Shown one piece after another: positions 14,808 to 22,504 of a DNA stretch of 64,000 bases. Made by a program: the position numbers and the translations under genes. Origin of the DNA: Ottowia thiooxydans DSM 14619 (GTDB lineage Bacteria; Pseudomonadota; Gammaproteobacteria; Burkholderiales; Burkholderiaceae_C); assembly GCF_000422885.1 (NCBI RefSeq), contig NZ_AUGX01000009.1, positions 1 through 64,000 on the forward strand, given 5' to 3'. The notes beneath the pieces were generated by a model that saw only the letters and a program-made list of their open reading frames with translations, searched no databases and had not been told where the DNA came from. Position 1 is the first letter of the stretch. Each line of letters begins with the position of its first letter.

Positions 14808-16058
14808 TTGGAAGATCATTCTTTGCTCTCGCGTAGGACGATTTTGCGGAGGTCAGCGGCGATTCCCGCCGCCTCGATCGCGCTCGGAACTGCGGCACAT
14901 GCCCAGGAAGCCGCAGGTATGCCGCCTGCGATCCCGGAGTCGATGAAGACGCCGGGTGGGCCATTCCTGAATCCCCCCTACGGATTGCCTTCAGCTTTCG
15001 AGAAAGCTGTGGTTCGCGTGCTTCCGGCTGGGAATAACCCCTTCCCAACGGGTTCTCGTACCCCGCTGCAGTCGTTGCACGGAATCATCACTCCGAACGG
15101 CCTGTTCTTCGAGCGTCACCATTCAGGCGTGCCGACGATCAATCCAGATCAGCACCGCCTCATGGTTCATGGGCTCGTGGAACGCCCGCGCGTTCTGAGC
15201 ATGTCAGATCTGGTTCGCTTTCCCTCAGTGAGCAAGGTCCATTTCCTGGAATGCTCCGGGAACAGCTCTTCCCAGTACCCCGGCCTTGCAGGCAAAACAG
15301 CACAGGAAATTCACGGCCTGCTGAGCTGCGTAGAGTGGACCGGCGTCAAGCTCTCCACCATTCTGGCTGAAGTGGGCGTGGATAAAAAAGCCAAGTGGAT
15401 CCTGGCCGAAGGCGCAGATGCGGCGGCCATGACGCGCAGCATCCCCATGGATCTCGCGATGAGAGAAGGCATTCTGGCGTATGCCCAAAACGGCGAAAAA
15501 CTTCGGCCCGAACAGGGATACCCGCTTCGTCTTCTTTTGCCCGGCATTGAGGGCAATATGAGCATCAAATGGCTTCGGCGTCTGAAGATCGGCGAGAAGC
15601 CCTTCTATACGCGCGAGGAGACTTCCAAATACACCGATCTTCAGCCAGATGGGAGCTCCTTCGAGTTCACCTTCATCATGGATGTGAAGTCGGTCATTCT
15701 GGCGCCCTCCGGTGGCCAAAAAATAGCCAAAGGCTTCCATGAAATCACCGGTGTCGCCTGGACAGGCTATGGCCGCATCAAGGCCGTGGATATTTCCGTC
15801 GATGGTGGCCGCACTTGGCGGCAGGCCACCTTGCAAGAGCCCGTTCTCAGCAAGGCCCTGACCCGCTTTAGATTCCCATGGCAATGGGACGGCAGCCCCA
15901 CCATCATCCAAAGCCGAGCCATAGACGAAGCTGGCAACGTGCAGCCCATACGAAAAAAACTCGTCGAAAGGCGTGGTGCCAACCACATCTACCACTACAA
16001 CGCCATCCAAAGCTGGAAGGTTTCAGAATCTGGTGAGGTGTCCAATGTCCACGCATGA
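14808..16058 (+). CDS. soxC: Sulfite/sulfane dehydrogenase molybdoprotein SoxC
   Basis: SoxC is the molybdenum-cofactor subunit of sulfane dehydrogenase in the periplasmic Sox thiosulfate-oxidising pathway. The 416-residue product starts with a Tat-like leader (SRRTILRR then a hydrophobic stretch ending AHAQ), followed by the sulfite-oxidase fold with the Mo-binding cysteine at about residue 149 (HFLECSGNSSSQYPG), and the C-terminal dimerisation domain with VDGGRTWRQATL. The start is TTG after GGAGGTAAG. It overlaps soxD by 14 bases. The other sox genes are not nearby. Confidence 0.88.
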   Translation: MEDHSLLSRRTILRRSAAIPAASIALGTAAHAQEAAGMPPAIPESMKTPGGPFLNPPYGLPSAFEKAVVRVLPAGNNPFPTGSRTPLQSLHGIITPNGLFFERHHSGVPTINPDQHRLMVHGLVERPRVLSMSDLVRFPSVSKVHFLECSGNSSSQYPGLAGKTAQEIHGLLSCVEWTGVKLSTILAEVGVDKKAKWILAEGADAAAMTRSIPMDLAMREGILAYAQNGEKLRPEQGYPLRLLLPGIEGNMSIKWLRRLKIGEKPFYTREETSKYTDLQPDGSSFEFTFIMDVKSVILAPSGGQKIAKGFHEITGVAWTGYGRIKAVDISVDGGRTWRQATLQEPVLSKALTRFRFPWQWDGSPTIIQSRAIDEAGNVQPIRKKLVERRGANHIYHYNAIQSWKVSESGEVSNVHA

Positions 16059-16626
16059 TCGTCTGTCTCGTTGGGTGGCTATCGGGGCCATTGCGCTCAT
16101 GTCTGCCGCTTCAGGCGCTGCGTTAGCGCAAACACACTATGGCTTCGGCAAACCCGCCACGCAGGATCAAATTGCCGGCTGGGATATAGACGCCAGCCCT
16201 GATGGCTCCGGGCTGCCTCCAGGCTCGGGCACCGTAGAGCAGGGTAAAGCCCTCTACACCCAGTTATGCCTGGCCTGCCACGGCGAGAACGGCAAGGGAG
16301 CCTCCGCTGCAGCCTTGGTGGGCGGCGAGGGAACCCTGGCGACGCCCAAGCCCGTACGCACCATTGGTAGCTTCTGGCCCTATGCCAGCACGCTCTTTGA
16401 CTACATCAATCGGGCCATGCCCTGGGACAAGCCACAGTCGCTCAAGCCTGACGAGGTCTATGCCTTAACTGCGATGCTCCTGAATGCAAACAAGCTCGTG
16501 CCGGATGATGCGGTCATGAACGCCCAAACCCTGCCCAAGGTGCGCATGCCGAACCTGCAAAGCTTCAAAGCTGCTAAAAACAAGGAAAACATGGTGCCTG
16601 GCGTGCGTTGCATGAAAGGCTGCTAA
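16045..16626 (+). CDS. soxD: c-type cytochrome SoxD, single-heme form
   Basis: This is the cytochrome subunit that takes electrons from SoxC. The product has 193 residues: a signal peptide ending ALAQ, then one heme motif CLACH (C75, C78, H79), and a likely axial Met in AMPWDKP. Paracoccus SoxD is about twice as long with two hemes, so this is the short monoheme version. The start chosen is the ATG inside the soxC end (14-base overlap), which directly precedes the signal peptide. Confidence 0.8.
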   Translation: MSTHDRLSRWVAIGAIALMSAASGAALAQTHYGFGKPATQDQIAGWDIDASPDGSGLPPGSGTVEQGKALYTQLCLACHGENGKGASAAALVGGEGTLATPKPVRTIGSFWPYASTLFDYINRAMPWDKPQSLKPDEVYALTAMLLNANKLVPDDAVMNAQTLPKVRMPNLQSFKAAKNKENMVPGVRCMKGC

Positions 16627-16712
16627 CCAACCGCGAATGCCGCTCAAGGCGTTTGTTGCACACAACACTGCACAGTCCTTGTGCAGCGGCGGGGGCATTT
16701 ATTACCCCTAGC

Positions 16713-16726
16713 GGGAATCGATTCCC
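16713..16726 (+). promoter_or_regulatory. 14-bp perfect palindrome before the ntrYX operon
   Basis: GGGAATCGATTCCC is a perfect palindrome 16 bases before the first ATG of the DUF4390-ntrYX operon. It could be an operator or chance; nothing else supports a role. Confidence 0.25.
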
Positions 16727-16741
16727 GTGCCCTTGGCGACA

Positions 16742-17380
16742 ATGTGGGTTGTGACAACGATTCATCTCCTATCAGGCTGGAGACGGGGCTGCCTTGGCCG
16801 CATCATCATTTTGCTCGCCTTGGTCTTGGCGGTGGGCTCAGTCGCGCGCGCGCAAACCTCCGTCGCCTTGACGGAATTGCGTGGCGAGCGGGCGCAAGAT
16901 GGCCTGTATTTGTCTGCGCAGCTCAAATTCGACTTGTCAGGGGCGGTTGAAGAGGCCTTGGGAAAAGGCATCCCGGTCTATTTCATCGCTGAAGCAGATG
17001 TGGTGCGCGAACGCTGGTATTGGTCTGATGCCCAGGTGGCTTCCGCCCGGCGTTACATGCGGGTGTCGTATCAGCCGCTCACGCGCAGGTGGCGGTTCAG
17101 CAGTTCGTCAGAGCCGCTATCCAACGCCGGACTTGGCGTGAATTTCGGCCAATACTATGATTCCTTGGCCGAGACGCTTGCCGTGGTGCAGCGGATATCG
17201 CAATGGAAGGTGGCTGATGCCTCCGAGTTGGACGCAGATGCGCGGTATTTGCTGCGGTTTCGCTTTCACCTGGATGCCTCGCAACTACCCCGCACCATTC
17301 AGCTGGGCAACCTGGGCCAATCTGATTGGACCTTGTCCATAGAGCGCCGTATTGATCTGCCTCCGGAGACTGGCAAGTGA
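16742..17380 (+). CDS. DUF4390 domain protein
   Basis: The product has about 212 residues with an N-terminal hydrophobic segment ending VARAQ (signal peptide or anchor) and then a soluble beta-rich domain (LYLSAQLKFDLSGAVEEALG, GIPVYFIAEADVVRERWYW, LRFRFHLDASQLPRTIQ). This matches DUF4390, a family regularly found just upstream of NtrY-like kinases in beta-proteobacteria, which suggests an extracytoplasmic sensing accessory. I chose the ATG at 16742; a GTG at 16727 is possible. The end overlaps the kinase open frame. Confidence 0.8.
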   Translation: MWVVTTIHLLSGWRRGCLGRIIILLALVLAVGSVARAQTSVALTELRGERAQDGLYLSAQLKFDLSGAVEEALGKGIPVYFIAEADVVRERWYWSDAQVASARRYMRVSYQPLTRRWRFSSSSEPLSNAGLGVNFGQYYDSLAETLAVVQRISQWKVADASELDADARYLLRFRFHLDASQLPRTIQLGNLGQSDWTLSIERRIDLPPETGK

Positions 17381-17406
17381 GCAGGCCGGTACGAGAGGAA
17401 CCTGTC

Positions 17407-19692
17407 ATGGATTCTCAGAGCCAGCGCCCGGGGAAAAAGCTAGCCCGCTGGTCACTGTATCTTGCAGTGGTTGCCATCATCGGCATTGGGCTGACCCTGG
17501 TGTTCCTGCTTGTGCAGGCTACCAACAACCGGCTGCTGTACGAGCGCTACTACGCCAAGTTGTTCGTCGTGAACATGGTGGTGGCGGCCCTGCTGGCCTT
17601 GGTGATCGTATGGGGCATCTACCGGCTCATTTCCCGATTGCGACGCCGCAAGTTCGGCAGCCGGCTGCTCATCAAGCTGGCAGCCATCTTCGCGCTGGTG
17701 GGGGTCCTCCCAGGGATGTTCATCTACGTGGTGTCCTATCAGTTCGTTTCGCGCTCCATAGAGTCCTGGTTCGACGTCAAAGTAGAAGGCGCCCTGGATG
17801 CGGGCCTTAATCTCGCGCGCACCTCTCTTGACACTCAGGCCCGGGATTTTGGCAATCAACTGCGCTCAGCGTCTGCCGCGCTGGGAAACACGCCAGATGC
17901 GTTGGCTGCCGTGCCGCTGGAGCAACTGCGCGCCCAACTGGGTGCCACTGACGCCACATTGTGGAACTCATCGGGCCGCTTGATCGCCAGCACCGGGGCG
18001 TCGCGTTTTGAGCTCAACCCGGATCGCCCCTCTCCCCAGCTGCTGCGCCAAGCGCGAACGCAAGGCGTGGCCACCCAGATCGAAGGGATTGACGAAGCGG
18101 CTGCGAGTGGCTTGAACGCTCCCGCCATCACCGCACGTATCAAAGCCGTGACCATCATCAACGCACGCTCGGTGGGGCTGCTAGATGAGCAGCGCTATCT
18201 GCAAGCCGTGCAACCGCTGCCCGTGGCGCTTGTGAGCAATGCTCTGGCCGTACAGCAGGCCAACCGTGAATACCAGGAGCGCGCTCTAGGCCGCGACGGG
18301 CTGCGGCGCATGTACATCGCCACCCTTACCTTGAGTTTGTTCCTGGCCGTATTTGGCGCCGTTTTGCTCGCAGTGCTGTTTGGCAAACAGCTGGCCACTC
18401 CGCTGCTGATGATTGCGGACGGCGTGCGCCAGGTTGCCGCAGGCGACTTCACGCCTAAGGTAGTGCTGCAAGGCCGGGACGAGCTGGTGGGGCTCACCAG
18501 ATCGTTCGCCAACATGACGCAGCAACTGGCTGATGCCCGCACCGCGGTCGATTCCAGCATGCGCGAGGTGGAAGCTGCCAGGGCCAACCTGCAAACCATA
18601 CTCGACAACCTCACCTCAGGCGTCATCGTGCTGGATAAAGAGGGCACCATCCAGTCCTCCAACCCTGGGGCTACACGAGTTTTGCGGGCTCCGCTTGCTG
18701 CCAGTGAAGGCAAGTTCCTGGGTGAGTTGTCAGGTCTGGAAAGCTTTGCCGCCGATGTGCAGGCCCAGTTCCGGGAGTTCGAGGGAGAGCGTGCCGAGCA
18801 TGGCCTTGATCATTGGCAGAAGTCATTCGAGCTGTATGGCAACGCAGGCGGCATGAGCTCCGATACCGTGACGCTGGTAGCCCGCGGGGCGGCTCTGCCT
18901 GGCGGCCTGCGCTTGCTGGTGTTCGACGATATCTCCGAGATCGTCTCAGCTCAGCGTGCGCAGGCTTGGGGAGAAGTGGCCAGGCGCCTGGCCCATGAAA
19001 TCAAGAACCCACTCACGCCTATCCAGTTATCGGCCGAGCGGCTTGAATTCAAGCTGGCGAGCAAGCTCGCAGGGGCGGAGCAAGCGCTTCTGATCAAATC
19101 GGTGAAGACCATCGTTGATCAAGTTGACGCGATGAAGCGGCTCGTGAACGAGTTTCGTGACTACGCGCGTTTGCCTGCGGCTGTTCTTCAACCCATTGAT
19201 CTGAACGAATTGGTCAATGATGTGCTGCATCTTTACGGCACTGGCGGCGACGATGGCTGGTCAGACAAGTCGGCTGCTTTGCGTTTCGAGTGTGACCCCC
19301 TTTGCCCCCTCATACTCGGTGACGCCCAGCAGCTGCGTCAGGTCATCCATAATCTGGTGCAGAACGCGTTGGATGCAATGGAGCACCAGGTCGGGCGAGA
19401 TGGCGGTGTGGTCATCCGAACGCAATGGAGCGCCTCAGCACAACGGGTTCGATTGAGCGTTCTCGATCATGGCCATGGTTTTCCTGATGCCATCTTGAAA
19501 CGAGCCTTCGAACCCTACGTAACCACCAAGGCAAAAGGAACAGGTCTGGGCTTGCCGGTGGTCAAAAAAATCGCTGAAGAACACGGTGCGAGGCTTGATG
19601 TATCGAACCGAGTTGTAGATGGCCAGATAGTTGGTGCGCAAGTATCGTTATCATTCGCTCCAGCACCTGTCAGCGACCCCCTGGTCGTCTGA
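17407..19692 (+). CDS. ntrY: NtrY-like sensor histidine kinase
   Basis: This is a membrane-bound sensor kinase of about 761 residues. It has three N-terminal transmembrane helices, a periplasmic region (about 130-295), a fourth helix, a HAMP segment (PLLMIADGVRQVAAGDF), a PAS-like domain (LDNLTSGVIVLDKEGTIQSS), the phosphorylated histidine in RLAHEIKNPLTPIQLSAERL (about H530) and the ATPase domain (NLVQNALDAM, FEPYVTTKAKGTGLGLPVVK). A GTG start at 17377 overlapping the previous stop is possible; I prefer ATG 17407 after AGAGGAACCTGTC. Its partner is the next gene. Confidence 0.9.
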   Translation: MDSQSQRPGKKLARWSLYLAVVAIIGIGLTLVFLLVQATNNRLLYERYYAKLFVVNMVVAALLALVIVWGIYRLISRLRRRKFGSRLLIKLAAIFALVGVLPGMFIYVVSYQFVSRSIESWFDVKVEGALDAGLNLARTSLDTQARDFGNQLRSASAALGNTPDALAAVPLEQLRAQLGATDATLWNSSGRLIASTGASRFELNPDRPSPQLLRQARTQGVATQIEGIDEAAASGLNAPAITARIKAVTIINARSVGLLDEQRYLQAVQPLPVALVSNALAVQQANREYQERALGRDGLRRMYIATLTLSLFLAVFGAVLLAVLFGKQLATPLLMIADGVRQVAAGDFTPKVVLQGRDELVGLTRSFANMTQQLADARTAVDSSMREVEAARANLQTILDNLTSGVIVLDKEGTIQSSNPGATRVLRAPLAASEGKFLGELSGLESFAADVQAQFREFEGERAEHGLDHWQKSFELYGNAGGMSSDTVTLVARGAALPGGLRLLVFDDISEIVSAQRAQAWGEVARRLAHEIKNPLTPIQLSAERLEFKLASKLAGAEQALLIKSVKTIVDQVDAMKRLVNEFRDYARLPAAVLQPIDLNELVNDVLHLYGTGGDDGWSDKSAALRFECDPLCPLILGDAQQLRQVIHNLVQNALDAMEHQVGRDGGVVIRTQWSASAQRVRLSVLDHGHGFPDAILKRAFEPYVTTKAKGTGLGLPVVKKIAEEHGARLDVSNRVVDGQIVGAQVSLSFAPAPVSDPLVV

Positions 19693-19720
19693 CGTATAGA
19701 TAGAGGAAATTTCACTTCAC

Positions 19721-20428
19721 ATGGCCAACATTCTGGTGGTGGACGATGAGCTCGGTATTCGGGATCTCTTGTCTGAGATTCTCAATGACGAAGGTCATAC
19801 CGTCGAACTAGCTGAAAACGCAGCCCAGGCGCGCAGCGCGCGCCAGCGCGCTCGGCCTGATCTCGTTCTGCTGGATATCTGGATGCCAGACACGGATGGC
19901 GTCACCTTGCTCAAGGAATGGCGTGGCACGGGTCAGTTGACCATGCCCGTCATCATGATGAGTGGCCATGCCACCATCGACACAGCGGTAGAGGCTACGC
20001 GCATCGGCGCGCAGTCCTTCCTTGAAAAGCCCATTACGCTGCAAAAGCTTTTGAAGGCCGTCGAACAAGCGCTGGTCCGGGAGAACGCCGCGCGTAAACC
20101 TGCGCTGGAGGGCCTGGAGGTTTCAGCTCCGGCTATAGGCGCTCCTGAGCTGACCGTAGAGGCTGCGATGATGGGAGGCCACTCACTGCCAAGCGCAGTA
20201 GATCTGACTCCGCAAGGCCAGCAGGTCTTCGAGCTGGACAAACCGCTGCGTGACGCACGCGATGCATTCGAGAAAGCGTACTTCGAGTTCCACCTTGCAA
20301 AAGAGGGTGGCTCCATGACGCGCGTGGCCGAAAAAACCGGCCTGGAGCGCACGCATCTCTACCGCAAGCTCAAGCAACTCGGCGTAGACCTCTCCAGAGG
20401 CCGCCGCGGGAGCATTGCCTCCAATTGA
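19721..20428 (+). CDS. NtrX-like response regulator lacking the AAA+ domain
   Basis: The product has 235 residues. An N-terminal receiver domain (VVDDELGIRDLL, phosphorylated D52 in LLDIWMPD, then MSGHATIDTAVEA and FLEKPI) is joined by a ~60-residue linker to a Fis-type helix-turn-helix (GGSMTRVAEKTGLERTHLYRKL). Classical NtrX (~450 aa) has a sigma54-type ATPase domain in between; this one does not. Such short NtrX proteins occur beside NtrY in beta-proteobacteria, so the absence is probably the normal state. It ends 115 bases before tRNA-Phe. Confidence 0.88.
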   Translation: MANILVVDDELGIRDLLSEILNDEGHTVELAENAAQARSARQRARPDLVLLDIWMPDTDGVTLLKEWRGTGQLTMPVIMMSGHATIDTAVEATRIGAQSFLEKPITLQKLLKAVEQALVRENAARKPALEGLEVSAPAIGAPELTVEAAMMGGHSLPSAVDLTPQGQQVFELDKPLRDARDAFEKAYFEFHLAKEGGSMTRVAEKTGLERTHLYRKLKQLGVDLSRGRRGSIASN

Positions 20429-20542
20429 AGGCAAAAAAACGGCGCTTCCCTCGCATTGCGTAGGAAGCTATCCGAGCGCGTTTTGAGTTTCAGGTCGGCG
20501 GTAGAAGAAAACGCCGAAAGTTGATGCTAGAATAGCCCTCTT

Positions 20543-20618
20543 GGCCCGGTAGCTCAGTTGGTAGAGCAGCGGATTGAAAATCCGCGTGTCGTTGGTTCGA
20601 TTCCGACCCAGGCCACCA
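20543..20618 (+). tRNA. tRNA-Phe (anticodon GAA)
   Basis: A 76-nt cloverleaf with encoded CCA. The anticodon stem-loop is GGATTGAAAATCC, the T arm GTTGGTTCGATTCCGAC. The acceptor GGCCCGG/CCAGGCC has one C-A mismatch, seen in related species. Its 3' part is the attachment site of the island that follows. Confidence 0.97.
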
Positions 20619-20619
20619 A
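20571..20619 (+). repeat. attL: left attachment repeat in the tRNA-Phe 3' end
   Basis: The 49 bases from GGATTGAAAA to GGCCACCAA are repeated identically at 27861-27909, and 46 of them at 48151-48196. Integration here leaves the tRNA intact. Confidence 0.9.
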
Positions 20620-20630
20620 GTAAACAAAGA

Positions 20631-20665
20631 AAAGCCTGCTACGAAATTCGTAGCAGGCTTTTTTA
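20631..20665 (+). terminator. Rho-independent terminator after tRNA-Phe
   Basis: A 15-bp inverted repeat (AAAGCCTGCTACGAA / TTCGTAGCAGGCTTT) is followed by TTTT. It lies inside the island and replaces the tRNA's original terminator. Confidence 0.85.
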
Positions 20666-20673
20666 TTTGTACT

Positions 20674-20698
20674 CCGATGTAAGGGCGGATGTAAGACG
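20674..20698 (+). repeat. Putative integrase arm-type site, left end of segment 1
   Basis: A 25-base sequence starting CCGATGTAAGG and ending GGATGTAAGACG contains GATGTAAG twice, 12 bases apart. The same 25 bases occur at 27709-27733 just upstream of the integrase start. Location near both ends suggests integrase or excisionase binding. Confidence 0.6.
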
Positions 20699-20716
20699 GT
20701 TCCCGGAATCAACGCT

Positions 20717-21019
20717 TCAGGTGAACCAACCGGGGACATATTCGGCGCCCCGTGTGAAACCGCAGGCGCGACGTGCGAGGCCGGTTGCGGCGCTGGTCAG
20801 CAGTCCTGCAACGGTGGCGGCCATGATGCCTGTGAAGGTGCCCCAATGCACCGCAAGCGTGAATATCGCGACTGCAAGGTCAACCAGCAGGGGGTGTCCT
20901 AGCAGGCGCAGTTGCCAATGGGACGGCAGTTTGACGAACAGCAGGGCGAGGCCGAAGAAGATGAAGATGCCCGAAAGAATCATGACGATGGCTCCGAAGG
21001 TCAGCGCGAGATTGCGCAC
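20717..21019 (-). CDS. Small membrane protein, unknown function
   Basis: The product has 100 residues with about three hydrophobic segments (residues 5-28, 40-60 and 62-80) separated by short polar turns. I do not recognise the family. It starts with GTG and lacks an obvious ribosome site, so the call rests on its membrane-protein composition and on its place at the edge of segment 1, where satellites often carry small accessory genes. A holin-like role cannot be excluded or shown. Confidence 0.45.
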   Translation of the reverse strand: MRNLALTFGAIVMILSGIFIFFGLALLFVKLPSHWQLRLLGHPLLVDLAVAIFTLAVHWGTFTGIMAATVAGLLTSAATGLARRACGFTRGAEYVPGWFT

Positions 21020-21178
21020 AAGACCTAGGGCATACGCGCGGAGCGCGTTTCTTGTTCATCAATGTCGGGCGAGGGCCCAAGAGACTCCTTTTTAGGCGCG
21101 CTGAAAACCGAACCGAACTGCCCCCTGTCTTTCAAACCGGCCCGAGGGTGATGCTAGAAGCAGACTTGCTTGGAGTTT

Positions 21179-21532
21179 CTATGCACTGCGGAGGTGGTCG
21201 CAGGTGCGTTTGACCAAGTCGACTACAAAGGCCCGATGTGGCTCGTCCAGTTCTGCCAGCCACGCAGCCAGCTTCGATGCCTGATCGTCAGGCTGCACTG
21301 AGGATTCAGTCAGCAATTCACCTATGCCAACCCGCAGTGTATGGCTGATCTTCTCCAGCGTTTGAAGCGAGGGCACGGTCGCACCGCGCTCAAACCGGCT
21401 GATCGTTTCGGGTTCCACCCCGAGGCGCTCAGCCAATTCGGCCTGAGTCCACTCCTTCGACTTGCGCAATGCGGCAATCTGGGTGCCAAGCCGCTCGGCT
21501 AACGGCTTGCCCGAATGCTTCTTCTTGACCAT
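21179..21532 (-). CDS. XRE-family transcriptional regulator (probable element repressor)
   Basis: The product has 117 residues. The N-terminal helix-turn-helix reads LGTQIAALRKSKEWTQAELA followed by ERLGVEPETISRFERGATVP (about residues 14-68). The rest is a short helical tail likely used for dimerisation. It is divergent from the next + strand gene, with a perfect inverted repeat between them (21595-21614), the usual layout of a satellite or phage repressor. I chose the ATG (MVKKKHSG); a GTG 24 bases upstream is possible. Confidence 0.85.
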   Translation of the reverse strand: MVKKKHSGKPLAERLGTQIAALRKSKEWTQAELAERLGVEPETISRFERGATVPSLQTLEKISHTLRVGIGELLTESSVQPDDQASKLAAWLAELDEPHRAFVVDLVKRTCDHLRSA

Positions 21533-21594
21533 ATCTGTTGAGTTATTGAACAACACATATGGTTGTGCTCAGCGCACGTATCAGCCAGAATCTA

Positions 21595-21614
21595 ATATGT
21601 CTAGTAAGACATAT
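21595..21614 (+). promoter_or_regulatory. Probable repressor operator
   Basis: ATATGTCT-AGTA-AGACATAT is a perfect 8-bp inverted repeat lying between the divergent repressor and the 126-aa gene; its last two bases are the first two of that gene's start codon. Binding here would block translation or transcription of the + strand gene directly. Confidence 0.6.
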
Positions 21615-21993
21615 GAAGTCAATTGTGAAACAAAAAATTCTCTTGCTAATCGGCTGCGTGGCTACTCTAGTCGGTGGCGCCTACGCGGTGGACGCCCTTT
21701 ATCAGCGCAAAGCGGATCGCGCCGCTTTGGCGCAGCAGAAAGCATCGGAACCGGAGCAGGTCTTCCGTGAACTTGCTTTAGTTGCCTGCAAGACCGCAGT
21801 AGAGAGAAGCGTCGTTCCGGCCAAAGTTCTCGACTGGCCCGCTCAACCCACAGGGAGGCGGGATTGGGGGTTCATGAGAACCGACACGGGATTTCGAATT
21901 GATCTGTTTGCTGATCTCGGGGGAGCGTTCGTTCGCAAAGCGTGCTATCACGACAAGGCTGGTGTCGTGATGCAGGTCGTCGATGCGGTGTAG
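21613..21993 (+). CDS. Membrane-anchored protein, unknown function
   Basis: The product has 126 residues: a positively charged start (MKSIVKQK), one hydrophobic segment (about 9-25), then a soluble domain with two cysteines (VACKTAVE and RKACYHDKAG). No family recognised. The start ATG overlaps the operator palindrome, so it is probably the first gene repressed by the XRE regulator. An upstream in-frame ATG at 21559 would run through the operator and is less likely. The terminase small subunit gene follows. Confidence 0.6.
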   Translation: MKSIVKQKILLLIGCVATLVGGAYAVDALYQRKADRAALAQQKASEPEQVFRELALVACKTAVERSVVPAKVLDWPAQPTGRRDWGFMRTDTGFRIDLFADLGGAFVRKACYHDKAGVVMQVVDAV

Positions 21994-22015
21994 ACAGACC
22001 TTTTGGATCTCGCAC

Positions 22016-22351
22016 ATGGCGCGCTCACCTAACATCCGAAGCAAGCATTTGCGTTTCATCAGGGAATACGCCGTGGACTGTAACGGCGCAGCGGCGGCTG
22101 TACGGGCGGGTTATTCCCCGCGTTCGGCCAAGGTGACGGCCAGCCGTTTGTTAACCAACGCTAACGTGCAGCGGGCGCTTCAGCAGATTCAGCAGGCCGA
22201 TATGGAACGATTGACTCTCAGCCGTGAAGCGGTGATCGGACAGTTACAGGACGCCATCGAGTTCGCGCGGATCAAGCAAGACCCTCTGGCGATGATCTTG
22301 GGGTTGCGGGAGATGGGGCGCATGATGGGGTACTACGGGCCGGCTATCTGA
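22016..22351 (+). CDS. Terminase small subunit (TerS-like)
   Basis: The product has 111 residues with the Terminase_2 pattern: LRFIREYAVDCNGAAAAVRA, GYSPRSAKVTASRLLTN and ANVQRALQQ (DNA-binding helix-turn-helix), followed by a helical oligomerisation part. TerS recognises phage DNA for packaging. No large terminase or structural genes are in the segment. In satellites such as PICIs a lone TerS redirects a helper phage's packaging, the most likely role here. Confidence 0.75.
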   Translation: MARSPNIRSKHLRFIREYAVDCNGAAAAVRAGYSPRSAKVTASRLLTNANVQRALQQIQQADMERLTLSREAVIGQLQDAIEFARIKQDPLAMILGLREMGRMMGYYGPAI

Positions 22352-22412
22352 TATCACCGGAGGCAAAGGCTGCCAGCCACGCAGGAATGTGGTGCTGAGG
22401 TCGGGTGGAAGG

Positions 22413-22491
22413 GGTGGAGTCTCGTAGGTCAATTGTTTATTCATGAGAGGCGAAAGCCAGTTGAATAATATTTAGGCACGAGACCTCCACC
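22413..22491 (+). repeat. Inverted repeat between terS and the helicase gene
   Basis: GGTGGAGTCTCGT (22413-22425) and ACGAGACCTCCACC (22478-22491) form a near-perfect inverted pair with a 52-base AT-rich spacer. It lies between convergent genes, so it may act as a two-way terminator; next to a replication gene it could also be part of an origin. Not resolved. Confidence 0.4.
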
Positions 22492-22504
22492 GCCTCCATT
22501 GGCA

